From NCBI GenBank assembly GCA_905479015.1, contig CAJQKV010000011.1, forward strand, positions 1 through 64,000: a DNA stretch of 64,000 nucleotides. Direction: 5' to 3'. Each line of letters starts with the position of its first letter. The first letter of the stretch is position 1. The position numbers and the translations under genes are program-made. The notes beneath the pieces are model-generated. The model was not told the origin of the DNA. It saw nothing but the letters and a program-made list of their open reading frames with translations, and ran no database searches. Source of the stretch: an uncultured Cyclobacteriaceae bacterium. GTDB lineage: Bacteria; Bacteroidota; Bacteroidia; Cytophagales; Cyclobacteriaceae. This document shows, one piece after another, positions 54,085 through 63,501 of this stretch.

Positions 54085-54861
54085 ATGAAAAGACCTTTAG
54101 CTAAGTACGTATTCATACTTGCCTTGATTTATGTTTTGGGTTGTCAGCCGCTAGAAAAAGAAAATGCCGTTACCGATCCTTTTGAGCAGATAAAAGATTC
54201 AACGGCTAAATCCGTACTCATAAAGACCATTAAAAATGCGGGTGGTTTGGGTACTTGGCAGCGCATCAAAAATCTTACTTATATCAAACATGGAATCCTC
54301 TATTTTGCTGACGGTAGCGTAGAAACAGATAACGTTCAGCTTCATCGATATAAATTTTACCCTCAATTTTCAGCTGAAATAACCTGGGAAGAAAATGATC
54401 TTCATCACCGTATCACTTACAGTACAGATGGGGCACGGCAATTTCAAAACGAAATACTTACTGAAAAAGACCCGACGAAAACAGTCATGAGTTCACTCTA
54501 TGTATTAGGTATGCCTTTCAAACTACTAGATGCAGGTACGGTATTAACTGCGTCTGGATCTGTGATTTTACGGAGTGGTCAGCAGGCTCATGCCATAAAG
54601 GCCAACTATAACCCTGAAAAAAATAGCAATCATTCAACTACGGAAGAATGGATCTATTATTTTGATGAAAATAACGCTGCCTTTTTAGGATCATTGGTCT
54701 TTCACCCTCCCACCTACGCTTATATTGAAAATCTAAAGTTCACAGATCATTTGCCCATCAAATTACCATTGCATAGAAAATCATATCGCACCAATAGACA
54801 TCGAGAAATCGAATACTTGAGGGCAGAGTTCCAGTACTCTGAATACAAAATCACATTCTGA
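54085..54861 (+). CDS. DUF6503-like lipoprotein
   Basis: A 258-residue lipoprotein (lipobox VLGC, residues ~17-20). The mature part (NAGGLGTWQRIKNLTYIKHGILYFADG, then SAEITWEENDLHHRITYSTDGAR, later YFDENNAAFLGSLVFHP) resembles the DUF6503 outer-membrane lipoprotein family of Bacteroidota. The function of that family is unknown. It follows the orphan ABC ATPase by 26 nt. The family call is from pattern memory and is moderately secure. Confidence 0.65.
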   Translation: MKRPLAKYVFILALIYVLGCQPLEKENAVTDPFEQIKDSTAKSVLIKTIKNAGGLGTWQRIKNLTYIKHGILYFADGSVETDNVQLHRYKFYPQFSAEITWEENDLHHRITYSTDGARQFQNEILTEKDPTKTVMSSLYVLGMPFKLLDAGTVLTASGSVILRSGQQAHAIKANYNPEKNSNHSTTEEWIYYFDENNAAFLGSLVFHPPTYAYIENLKFTDHLPIKLPLHRKSYRTNRHREIEYLRAEFQYSEYKITF

Positions 54862-54972
54862 AAACCATCAATTTTGAATTTGGACAAATAACTCATCCTT
54901 CAACTCTTAATCCCTTACAATGGTTAACTTAGCGTTTAAAATTCCATGTAACCCCTATTTATCCTCTCATAA

Positions 54973-56643
54973 ATGGCCATATTAAAACCGCTAAGTTGGC
55001 TTCAAAATTACTCTACCACTAAATTAAAAGGGGATGTTTTTGCTGGACTAACAGTAGGCGTTTTGTTAATTCCCCAAAGTATGGCCTATGCCTTAATCGC
55101 AGGTCTACCCGTTATTTATGGCTTGTATGCCTCCCTCGTTCCTCAAATAATATATGCATTATTTGGGTCGTCTAGACAACTTTCGGTTGGGCCCACGGCT
55201 ATGGATTCATTGCTTATCGCAAGCGGATTAGGATTATTGGCGGTCATTGGATCCCAAGAATACATCCAATTAGCGATCATTTTAACCCTCATGGTAGGTG
55301 TCATTCAGACTTTTCTGGGTTTTATGAAAATGGGATTCATTACCCAATTACTCTCTAAGCCCATCATTAGTGGATTTACCACTGCTGCTGCCATTTTAAT
55401 AGGCCTGAATCAATTGGGGCCCTTATTGGGAATTGATATGGAAAAAGGAAATATAATCGTCCTATTGACCAGTATCACCACTAATTTAGCAAATCTCGAC
55501 ATATTAACCGCATCCATAGGTTTGTTTTCCGTTCTATTATTGTATGCACTTAAAAAGTGGACCCCAAAATTACCGGGCACATTAATCATCGTTCTTACTT
55601 CCATTGGAATGGTTCATTTTTTAGAGCTGCACCTTTCAGGTCTCAATGTCATTGGTGAAATTCCCATGGGCTTACCCAGTTTTATTTTGCCGAAAATCGA
55701 TCTAGGGCAGATGACGCTCCTCTTGCCTTTGGCACTCACACTCGCACTGATTTCATTCATTGAATCTTTTTCAGTAGGTAAAAACCTTGCCCTACAATCA
55801 AAAGATCATACCGTCAATGCAAATACAGAATTGGTCGCTTTAGGGAGTGCTAACTTTATAGGTGCTTTTTTCATGAGCTTCCCCGTTACCGGTGGATTTG
55901 GGAGATCCGCAGTAAATTTCAGCGCAGGCGCTCGTACCCCTTTTTCGGGGATCATTAGCGCCTGCCTAATCGCATTGACCTTGCTTTTTTTTACAGATAT
56001 TTTTGCGCTCCTATCTTATCCTGTTTTGGCTGCGATAATTTTGGTGGCTCTCAGAAGTTTAATTGATTTTAAATATCCTTATGAACTGTGGAAGACCCAT
56101 TTCCTTGATTTTTTTATGCTTGGTTTTACCCTTATTATTACCCTATTCTTTGGAATGATATGGGGTATTTCCTCTGGAATGGGCCTATATGTACTCCTGC
56201 TCGTATATAAATCTATTTTCCCGAAGATTCAAGTCAAGCCCTTTGATGAAAAGGGGGAAGCATTACCGGTTCCTACTGAGACCAGCAAAACTGCTCCAAA
56301 TCACCCCCTGGCCATTTTGAAAATTGATACCCCTATAATTACCATTAATATCGAATCAATTGAGCAGCAAATAAATCAGCACATGATCCTCTCAAATCCT
56401 GATAGTCATGTGTTATTAATAGACTTAAGTACTATTCAGCATATAGATAGTAGCGGTATTAAAGGAATTAAACGGCTCATAATGCAATTAAATGAAAAAA
56501 ATATAAGAATTTTATGGTACGCGTTGCATCCTTCTTTACACGCAATCTTTACTGGAAAAAAAATGGTTCCCGGACCTATGGAAGAACATGTTTTTAAAGA
56601 TGCAACCGCAGCGATTGAGTTCTTAAGAAAAGAAGTTAATTAG
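54973..56643 (+). CDS. SulP-family anion transporter with STAS domain
   Basis: A 556-residue protein. It opens with the SulP segment WLQNYSTTKLKGDVFAGLTVGVLLIPQSMAYALIAGLP, broken by conserved Gly and Pro, and has ~11-12 hydrophobic helices. SFIESFSVGKNLAL and FPVTGGFGRSAVNFSAGARTPFSG are the transporter core. Residues ~430-555 form a STAS domain (VLLIDLSTIQHIDSSGIKGIKRL). SulP transporters carry sulfate, bicarbonate or other anions; the substrate here is not provable. The sulfur enzyme gene follows by 41 nt, which makes a sulfur anion more likely than bicarbonate. Confidence 0.92.
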   Translation: MAILKPLSWLQNYSTTKLKGDVFAGLTVGVLLIPQSMAYALIAGLPVIYGLYASLVPQIIYALFGSSRQLSVGPTAMDSLLIASGLGLLAVIGSQEYIQLAIILTLMVGVIQTFLGFMKMGFITQLLSKPIISGFTTAAAILIGLNQLGPLLGIDMEKGNIIVLLTSITTNLANLDILTASIGLFSVLLLYALKKWTPKLPGTLIIVLTSIGMVHFLELHLSGLNVIGEIPMGLPSFILPKIDLGQMTLLLPLALTLALISFIESFSVGKNLALQSKDHTVNANTELVALGSANFIGAFFMSFPVTGGFGRSAVNFSAGARTPFSGIISACLIALTLLFFTDIFALLSYPVLAAIILVALRSLIDFKYPYELWKTHFLDFFMLGFTLIITLFFGMIWGISSGMGLYVLLLVYKSIFPKIQVKPFDEKGEALPVPTETSKTAPNHPLAILKIDTPIITINIESIEQQINQHMILSNPDSHVLLIDLSTIQHIDSSGIKGIKRLIMQLNEKNIRILWYALHPSLHAIFTGKKMVPGPMEEHVFKDATAAIEFLRKEVN

Positions 56644-56684
56644 TCCCGAAGAAATTAATAAAATGACAAAAAAAATTCAATGAT

Positions 56685-58082
56685 ATGAAAATTGAACAAA
56701 TCTATACAGGATGTCTGGCACAAGGGGCCTACTACGTAGAAAGTGATGGCGAGGTGGCCATTATTGATCCATTAAGAGAAATTGACCCTTATTTGGAGAA
56801 AGTTAAAAAAGAAAAATCGAAAATTAAATATATTTTTGAAACTCATTTTCATGCAGATTTTTTATCGGGTCATCTAGATCTAGCAAATAAATCAGGAGCT
56901 GAAATAGTCTATGGTCCTGAAGCTCATACAGATTATGACATCATTATGGCCACAGATCATCAAGTTTTCAATGTAGGAAAAGTAACCTTACAAGCCTTAC
57001 ATACTCCAGGTCATACCCTAGAAAGTACTTGCTATTTACTAAGGAATGAAGAAGGCAAGGCCCATGCATTGTTTACTGGTGATACTTTATTTATTGGAGA
57101 TGTTGGACGCCCTGATCTGGCCATAAAAACCTCCTTTACCAAAGAAGATTTAGCCGGGATGCTCTATGAAAGTCTTCGAAATAAAATAATGCCGTTGCCT
57201 GACGATATCATCATTTATCCTGCTCATGGTGCAGGATCTGCCTGCGGAAAAAACATGAGCAATGAAACACAAGATCTTTTAGGAAATCAAAAGAGGACAA
57301 ATTATGCCTTAAGGGCTGACATGACCAAAGCAGAATTTATCAAAGAAGTTACTGAGGGCATCCTACCTCCACCCCAGTATTTTGCAAAAAATGCACAATT
57401 AAATAAATCAGGAATTAAAAGTATCGATGGGGTATTAAAACAAGGAATGGTTGCATTGGATGTAGGGCTCTTTGAATCATTGGTCGAACATGAAAATGCA
57501 CTTGTATTAGATACGCGAGAACCAGAGGAATTTGCTCAAGGCCATATACCCAACGCCATTTTTATAGGCATCACGGGAAGTTTTGCCCCCTGGGTAGGTG
57601 CTTTGATAAATGACTTGAATCAGCCTATTGTTTTCATTGCAAGTAAAGGGATGGAAAAAGAGGTCGTCACCCGACTGTCAAGGGTGGGCTATGATCATAC
57701 CTTAGGCTATCTTGAAGGAGGGTTTACTGCTTGGCTTGATGCGGGTAAAGATGTGGAAACCATCACTTCAATTTCAGCAGAAACATTTTCAAAGAAATAC
57801 TTAAAGGAGTCCCTAAATGTAATAGACGTTCGCAAACCTGGCGAATTCCAAGCAGAGCAAATCAATGGTGCTCAAAACATTCCATTAGACTTCATTAATG
57901 ATCATCTGGAATTACTAGATAAACAAACCGAATATCATATCCACTGTCTTGGAGGCTATCGCTCTATGATATTTAATTCTATACTCAAATCAAGGGGCTA
58001 TCATCAGTTGATTGATATTGAAGGAGGCATCCGCAGTATTAAAGAAACTGAAGTTCCTATGGCTGTAAACCAAATTTCCTAA
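56685..58082 (+). CDS. Persulfide dioxygenase-like metallo-beta-lactamase fused to two rhodanese domains
   Basis: A 465-residue cytoplasmic protein. Residues ~1-240 are an MBL-fold hydrolase of the ETHE1-like group: T-HFHAD at H54, H56, D58 with F59 in place of the usual His, then H63, HTPGHT and TGDTLFIGDVGRPDL. Residues ~265-360 are a rhodanese domain whose active-site loop (ASKGMEK) has Ser instead of Cys. Residues ~375-462 are a second rhodanese with HCLGGYRS, so its Cys is present. The MBL part of ETHE1 oxidises persulfides to sulfite. The fusion implies transfer to or from thiosulfate. It is 41 nt after the SulP gene. Confidence 0.87.
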   Translation: MKIEQIYTGCLAQGAYYVESDGEVAIIDPLREIDPYLEKVKKEKSKIKYIFETHFHADFLSGHLDLANKSGAEIVYGPEAHTDYDIIMATDHQVFNVGKVTLQALHTPGHTLESTCYLLRNEEGKAHALFTGDTLFIGDVGRPDLAIKTSFTKEDLAGMLYESLRNKIMPLPDDIIIYPAHGAGSACGKNMSNETQDLLGNQKRTNYALRADMTKAEFIKEVTEGILPPPQYFAKNAQLNKSGIKSIDGVLKQGMVALDVGLFESLVEHENALVLDTREPEEFAQGHIPNAIFIGITGSFAPWVGALINDLNQPIVFIASKGMEKEVVTRLSRVGYDHTLGYLEGGFTAWLDAGKDVETITSISAETFSKKYLKESLNVIDVRKPGEFQAEQINGAQNIPLDFINDHLELLDKQTEYHIHCLGGYRSMIFNSILKSRGYHQLIDIEGGIRSIKETEVPMAVNQIS

Positions 58083-58253
58083 TGATCATTTAAAAACTAA
58101 CGTAAAAGCAATGTTAAGTCCACCTTAAATATGATGGGATTTCGATTGATCTGCTCATTTACTGATAATTCATCTCCTCAACGATAATATTTAAGCGAAT
58201 CACTGAACTTCTACTTATTTATAGCTAATCTTAAAAAAAACTCATATAATTCT

Positions 58254-59906
58254 ATGTCTTACCATTACATCATTATCGGTGGTGGCTCCGCAGGGGCAGT
58301 GCTGGCCAATCGATTAAGTAAAGACCCTTCCAATGAGGTGCTGGTACTAGAAGCAGGAAGGCCCGATTACAAATGGGATTTCCGAATACATATGCCCGCA
58401 GCACTTACTTATCTACTCACAGGTAACAATTATAATTGGGGCTATACTTCCGATCCCGAACCATTTATGTATGATCGTAAAATTGCGCAACCTAGGGGTA
58501 AAGTATTGGGGGGATCTAGTTGTATCAATGGAATGATTTGGATCCGAGGAAATGCCATGGACTACGAAAAATGGGCCGGAGACAAAGGACTTGAGCATTG
58601 GGACTATGCACATTGTTTGCCCTATTTCAAAAAAGTTGAGGACCGCTTGATGGGCGGTGATGATTATCGAGGAGATCAAGGTAATTTAAAACTTACTACT
58701 CCTACTTGCGAAAATCCCTTATTTGATGCTTTCTTTAAATCTGTTCAAGAAGCCGGTTATCCCTTGACTGATGACGTAAATGGATTTCAACAAGAGGGCT
58801 TTGGACGGTTTGATCAAACCATCTATAATTCACGTAGGCTCAACGCCGCACGCGCCTATATCCATCCAGTTAAACATCGTGAAAATTTGACGGTCATTAC
58901 ACAAGCCATGGCCTTGCGCATCTTATTTGACGGTAAAAAAGCCATCGGTGTCACATTCAAAAAAGGTAAAAAAATAAAAAAGGTCTTTGCTAAAGAAATC
59001 ATATGCTGTGGAGGTGCGATCAATTCACCTCAACTGCTTCAACTATCAGGAATTGGTCGTGCAGATCATTTAAAAAAACTGGGTATACCGGTCGTAAAAG
59101 ATCTTCCTGGAGTTGGGGAAAATCTCCAAGATCATTTAGAAGTATATGTACAATGGGCCTGTAAAAAACCCGTGAGCTTATACCCTGCTTTGAATCCATG
59201 GCGTGCACCAAAAATCGGATTTGATTGGCTCTTCAGAAAAAAAGGAATAGGCGCCACTAATCATTTTGAAGCGGGAGGTTTTATTCGCAGTAATGACCAA
59301 GTAGCCTACCCTAATCTCCAATTTCATTTTCTACCGTTGGCCATTCGATATGACGGTACTGCCCCAAGTGAGGGCCACGGTTTCCAATTACATGTGGGGC
59401 CTATGGGCACAGATGTAAGGGGTCGAATACAAATAAAATCTGCTGATCCGCTTGAATACCCTAGTATTTTATTCAACTATCTTTCTACAGAAAATGAAAG
59501 AAAAGAATGGTGTGAAGCCCTTCGTTTGTCAAGAAAAATCATCGAGACTCAAGCCATGAGTATGTTGATGGGTGAAGAGTTGTCACCCGGCCCAACTGTT
59601 CAAACAGATGAAGAAATACTAGATTTTATCGCTAGAGAAGGTGAAAGTGCCTACCATCCTAGTTCTACTTGTAAGATGGGTACAGATGCCCTATCTGTCA
59701 CAGATCCCGACACCTTAAGGGTTCATGGCATAGAGAACCTTCGCGTAGTAGATGCCTCTGTTTTTCCTTATGTGACCAATGGCAATATCTATGCCCCTGT
59801 ATTAATGGTTGCTGAAAAAGCAGCAGACCTTATCTTAGGGAATAAAACTTTAACCCCCACAAAAATGCCTTACTACAAAAAAGGCCGTCATGCAGCTAAG
59901 GATTAG
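58254..59906 (+). CDS. betA: GMC oxidoreductase, choline dehydrogenase-like
   Basis: A 550-residue GMC flavoenzyme. The ADP-binding motif is [17 protein letters not shown] (residues 5-21), followed by the GMC signatures [20 protein letters not shown] and [16 protein letters not shown], with the catalytic His in the [13 protein letters not shown] segment. The sequence is of the BetA type, which oxidises choline to betaine aldehyde in betaine synthesis. The symbol is based on this likeness only. Its 3' end overlaps the convergent BCCT transporter gene by 11 nt, which supports a choline/betaine role. No betB is in the window. Confidence 0.85.
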   Translation: MSYHYIIIGGGSAGAVLANRLSKDPSNEVLVLEAGRPDYKWDFRIHMPAALTYLLTGNNYNWGYTSDPEPFMYDRKIAQPRGKVLGGSSCINGMIWIRGNAMDYEKWAGDKGLEHWDYAHCLPYFKKVEDRLMGGDDYRGDQGNLKLTTPTCENPLFDAFFKSVQEAGYPLTDDVNGFQQEGFGRFDQTIYNSRRLNAARAYIHPVKHRENLTVITQAMALRILFDGKKAIGVTFKKGKKIKKVFAKEIICCGGAINSPQLLQLSGIGRADHLKKLGIPVVKDLPGVGENLQDHLEVYVQWACKKPVSLYPALNPWRAPKIGFDWLFRKKGIGATNHFEAGGFIRSNDQVAYPNLQFHFLPLAIRYDGTAPSEGHGFQLHVGPMGTDVRGRIQIKSADPLEYPSILFNYLSTENERKEWCEALRLSRKIIETQAMSMLMGEELSPGPTVQTDEEILDFIAREGESAYHPSSTCKMGTDALSVTDPDTLRVHGIENLRVVDASVFPYVTNGNIYAPVLMVAEKAADLILGNKTLTPTKMPYYKKGRHAAKD

Positions 59907-61335
59907 CGCCTTTATTGGTCTCTGCTTCATACGTTCGCAACGCTTTTAATATCGCGTAACAAACCACAAGCATGAGTAAACAAACCGGAAGCCCAGTCAC
60001 CAAAGATCCGGTTTGTAAAGCGATGAGACCACCTCCCCAAAGCAGGACTGCAGCGACAGCCCCTTCTAATAATGCCCAAAAAATACGTAATTGAACAGGT
60101 GTGTTTTCTTGACCTCCACTAGTAATAAAGTCAATCACTAAAGAACCACTATCAGAGGAGGTGATAAAGAAAATAACGCCTGCAATCACCACAAATAAGA
60201 TACTTAAATAGGACAATGGAAAATGCTCTAGAAGTTTAAATAAAGCCGTAGTTATGTCCTGATTTACAGCCTCAGTCATACCCCCTGAGCCAAAAATCTC
60301 AATGTGTAAGGAGGTACTTCCAAAAATAGATATCCAAACTATGGTTGCCAACGTTGGGGCAATAACCACACCAATCAAAAATTCTTTAATGGTACGACCT
60401 TTAGATATTCGAGCCACAAATAACCCCACAAAAGGCGCCCAAGCAAACCACCATCCCCAGTAAAAAAAAGTCCAGCTGTCCATCCAACGAGATTCTGTAT
60501 TAACCTCCATCCATGTGCTTGTAGCTATGAGATTCTGAAGATAATAGCCCGTACTTTGCACCGTTGATCCAAGAATGAATAGGGTCGGGCCCACCACGAG
60601 CATAAATCCCATAAGTATGATGGCCATAACGGAGGCTATTTTACTCAAAACCTGTATCCCCTTATGCAAGCCTGAAACAACAGATAAGGTGGCACCTAAG
60701 GTAATAATTGCGATTAGTATAACCTGTAGATTGGCACTCTCTTCAACATTAAAAAGATAGTGCATTCCTGCGTTGATGTGCTGAATACCTAAGCCTAATG
60801 TAGTGGCCAAACCGAACATGGTGGCTACTACCGCCATAACATCTATAATGTGACCTATAGGCCCTTTCAAATGATCTCCAAGCAAAGGGTAAAGTACCCA
60901 TCGCACTCCTAATGGAAGCCCTTTATTATACTTGAAAAATGCCATTGAAAGCCCCATCAATGCATAAATAGACCAACCGTGCAGTCCCCAATGCAAATAA
61001 GATATATTCAGTGCATTTTTGGCTGCTAACAAAGTTTCACCTGCTCCATAAGGAGGATTAGAAAAGTGTATCATGGGTTCGGCGACACTATAAAACATGA
61101 GTACCAAGCCAATGCCCGCATTGAACAACATACTCAACCAGGCCCAAGTGCTGAATTCCGGTTGGGCATCGGGACCTCCTAATCTAATATTTTTGAAACG
61201 ACTTAACCCCAGGTACAAACAGAATACCAAGATGATATTTACTGCCAATACATAGAGCCATCCAAATTTGACAGAAATATAGGTTTGAACTGATTCGAAA
61301 AAGCTACCTATAGATCCTTGTAACAAAAGTGTCAA
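59896..61335 (-). CDS. BCCT-family choline/betaine transporter
   Basis: About 479 residues from a TTG at 61335, with ~12 hydrophobic helices. The BCCT landmarks are present: [53 protein letters not shown] and [13 protein letters not shown]. It imports choline or betaine with Na+ or H+. In the frame upstream of the TTG, codons continue for about 25 residues with text resembling the normal family N-terminus (WVFFPSAFLIIFFV), yet no ATG, GTG or TTG is found. The true start may be unusual or a frameshift may be present. It overlaps the choline dehydrogenase-like gene by 11 nt. Confidence 0.85.
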   Translation of the reverse strand: MTLLLQGSIGSFFESVQTYISVKFGWLYVLAVNIILVFCLYLGLSRFKNIRLGGPDAQPEFSTWAWLSMLFNAGIGLVLMFYSVAEPMIHFSNPPYGAGETLLAAKNALNISYLHWGLHGWSIYALMGLSMAFFKYNKGLPLGVRWVLYPLLGDHLKGPIGHIIDVMAVVATMFGLATTLGLGIQHINAGMHYLFNVEESANLQVILIAIITLGATLSVVSGLHKGIQVLSKIASVMAIILMGFMLVVGPTLFILGSTVQSTGYYLQNLIATSTWMEVNTESRWMDSWTFFYWGWWFAWAPFVGLFVARISKGRTIKEFLIGVVIAPTLATIVWISIFGSTSLHIEIFGSGGMTEAVNQDITTALFKLLEHFPLSYLSILFVVIAGVIFFITSSDSGSLVIDFITSGGQENTPVQLRIFWALLEGAVAAVLLWGGGLIALQTGSLVTGLPVCLLMLVVCYAILKALRTYEAETNKGANP

Positions 61336-61871
61336 AATGACAAAAAAGATAATCAGAAAAGCGGATGGAAAAAATACCCAAGGCTGAATATTTCTTAAGA
61401 ATGGCGAATTTGTGAGCTTTTGTCTTACGATATATAATCTCTTTAGAATTTCAAGATAGAGAGTCTGAGGCTCTTAACAAAATTTCTTATAGGAGGATTA
61501 AGAATCCCGGCTTGTTTAATGCCTTTAAATCATACCAATACGAAAAATAAACATACACAATAAAACCCTTGATCCGCATTCAAATAATGAAAATAAATCG
61601 TAAAAATAACTAAATATAAAATTAAAGCCACAATAATAGATATGGATAAAATTGCAATCTAATCAACGGTAATTCTTGAGCAGATCTTCATAAAAAGAAA
61701 AAAGGTTAAAGCTTTAAAGGCTAGGTCTATTGGATAAAATAAAAAAAAAAGGGGGGGGGACCTATTAACTGAAGGTCATTACTATTTTAAAAAAATCCTA
61801 AGGCAAGATCATTCTTTTCTGAAAATCAGCTAAATTGTTACTGGGCTTTTTATGTAAAAACTCAAAAACTT
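61336..61871. other. AT-rich intergenic region with an A10-G9 tract
   Basis: About 535 nt. The part nearest the transporter (to ~61410) is probably its missing 5' coding end. The rest has no supported gene. A run of ten A followed by nine G lies at 61741-61759, 112 nt before the rhodanese gene. Confidence 0.5.
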
Positions 61872-62195
61872 ATGTTCTCATTTTTTAAAAAAAAGTACCA
61901 ATCCATAAATATTACAGAATTTGAAGCACTCCAAAACGATAATAACCTCGTTGTGATAGATGTCCGAAACATAGGTGAACTTTCGTCAGGCATCATTCCA
62001 AAATCCATCCATATCAACGTGATGGAATCTTCTTTTACTGCTAAAATAAAAGAGTTAGATCGCACAAAGACCTATGTGCTGTATTGCCGTAGTGGTTTAA
62101 GAAGTGCTCGGGCCTGCCAGATAATGGGTAAAAATGAATTCAAAGACCTATATAACCTCAAGGGTGGATTCATCGCTTGGGACAAAGCTAAATAA
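61872..62195 (+). CDS. Single-domain rhodanese
   Basis: A 107-residue sulfurtransferase. The N-terminal segment is MFSFFKKKYQSINITEFEAL, the CH2A-like motif IDVRNIGELSSG follows, and the active-site loop CRSGLRS has Cys72. It has no signal peptide. It transfers sulfane sulfur between donors and acceptors such as thiosulfate, cyanide or protein thiols. The gene is convergent with thrC (21 nt apart), and a homopolymer A/G tract lies upstream. It is a candidate partner of the MBL-rhodanese fusion at 56685-58082, but no link is shown. Confidence 0.93.
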   Translation: MFSFFKKKYQSINITEFEALQNDNNLVVIDVRNIGELSSGIIPKSIHINVMESSFTAKIKELDRTKTYVLYCRSGLRSARACQIMGKNEFKDLYNLKGGFIAWDKAK

Positions 62196-62216
62196 GGTTT
62201 TAATTCATGAGTGAAA

Positions 62217-63500
62217 TTAAGCCATTAAAGCTTCTTTGAAGGATTCAAAATCAATTGGAAGAGCTTGAAAAGCTTCCTTTTTACCTTCAAAAGAATTTAT
62301 TTTTTCTGAAAAATCCTGCCGACTTTTAAATGCTTTATCGACAACATCGAGAAACTTAACTGGATGTGCCGTCTCTAAAAATATACCCTGTTCATGATCA
62401 CTTAGACTATTCAATAACGCTTGATAGCCAATGGCACCATGAGGATCTAAAAGATAATTATGCTCCTCTTGGCAACTGATCATGGTTTTTAAGATCTCAG
62501 CATCTCCTAATTTGAATCCAGAAATTTGTTGAGTCATTTTGACGTGATCCCTCCCAAACAATTCGAGCATTCTTACAAAATTACTTGGCGCACCAACATC
62601 CATGGCATTGGCATAGGTTTGCACAGAAGCACTGGGCGTGTAAATACCCGTACGAAGATATTCTGGTACCACATGATTTTCATTTGAAGCAGCTATGAAT
62701 CTGTCTATAGGTAACCCCATGGACCAAGCCCACAAACCTGCGGTCAGATTTCCATAATTTCCTGAAGGTACGCTGATTACATTATGGGCTGATTCAGACT
62801 GCTGAATGGCATAGAAATAATAAAATGATTGAGGAATCAGTCTAGCTATATTAATAGAATTGGCCGATGATAAACTCATTGCCTTATTTAAATCATCATC
62901 AAGGAATGATTGCTTGACCAATCTTTGGCAATCATCAAAAGTTCCAGCTACCTCATAAGCCGTAATATTATCTCCCCAAGTAGTCAACTGTTTTCTTTGA
63001 ATCTCACTTACTTTTCCTTTGGGATATAAAATCTTCACTTGTATTCCTGGTATTCCAAAAAATCCAGCTGCAACAGCGCCTCCCGTGTCACCAGAAGTGG
63101 CCACTAATATCGTAATTTCACGATTGGACTGCTCGATAAAATAAGCCATACATCGAGACAAAAATCTCGCACCTACATCCTTAAAGGCCCAAGTAGGTCC
63201 ATGAAATAGTTCTAATGCTGCTATTTGGTTACTTACCTTTTTAAGGGGTATATCAAAATCTATGGTCTCCTCAACAATTCTTTCCAAACTGTCTGCAGGA
63301 ATCTCATCTTCAATAAATTGAGAAGCTACTTTTAGACCAATTTCAGTTTTGGACATCCCTTTGAGATTTTCTAGCCAATAAGATTCTAATTTAGGCAAAG
63401 CATTTGGATAGAAAAGACCATTATCTGGGGGTAAGCTTTTGAATACCGCCTCCTCAAAACTGACTTGATATGATGTGTTTTTAGTTGAATGGAATTTCAT
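62217..63500 (-). CDS. thrC: Threonine synthase
   Basis: The start is taken at ATG 63500 (MKFHSTKNTSYQVSFEEAVF), 1 nt after the thrB stop; the frame extends to 63575 but that part overlaps thrB. About 427 residues of the fold-type II PLP family. The PLP lysine is K107 in GPTWAFKDVGARF, and the phosphate-binding loop is ATSGDTGGAVA. It makes threonine from O-phosphohomoserine. Other landmarks are SGNYGNLTAG and the C-terminal LLDPHGAIGYQAL. It follows thrB and forms the end of the threonine operon. Confidence 0.95.
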   Translation of the reverse strand: MKFHSTKNTSYQVSFEEAVFKSLPPDNGLFYPNALPKLESYWLENLKGMSKTEIGLKVASQFIEDEIPADSLERIVEETIDFDIPLKKVSNQIAALELFHGPTWAFKDVGARFLSRCMAYFIEQSNREITILVATSGDTGGAVAAGFFGIPGIQVKILYPKGKVSEIQRKQLTTWGDNITAYEVAGTFDDCQRLVKQSFLDDDLNKAMSLSSANSINIARLIPQSFYYFYAIQQSESAHNVISVPSGNYGNLTAGLWAWSMGLPIDRFIAASNENHVVPEYLRTGIYTPSASVQTYANAMDVGAPSNFVRMLELFGRDHVKMTQQISGFKLGDAEILKTMISCQEEHNYLLDPHGAIGYQALLNSLSDHEQGIFLETAHPVKFLDVVDKAFKSRQDFSEKINSFEGKKEAFQALPIDFESFKEALMA

Positions 63501-63501
63501 A

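Noticed and set aside
56685-58082. Metallo-beta-lactamase antibiotic resistance gene
   Set aside because: The rhodanese fusion and ETHE1-like motifs show a sulfur-metabolism enzyme, not a beta-lactamase.
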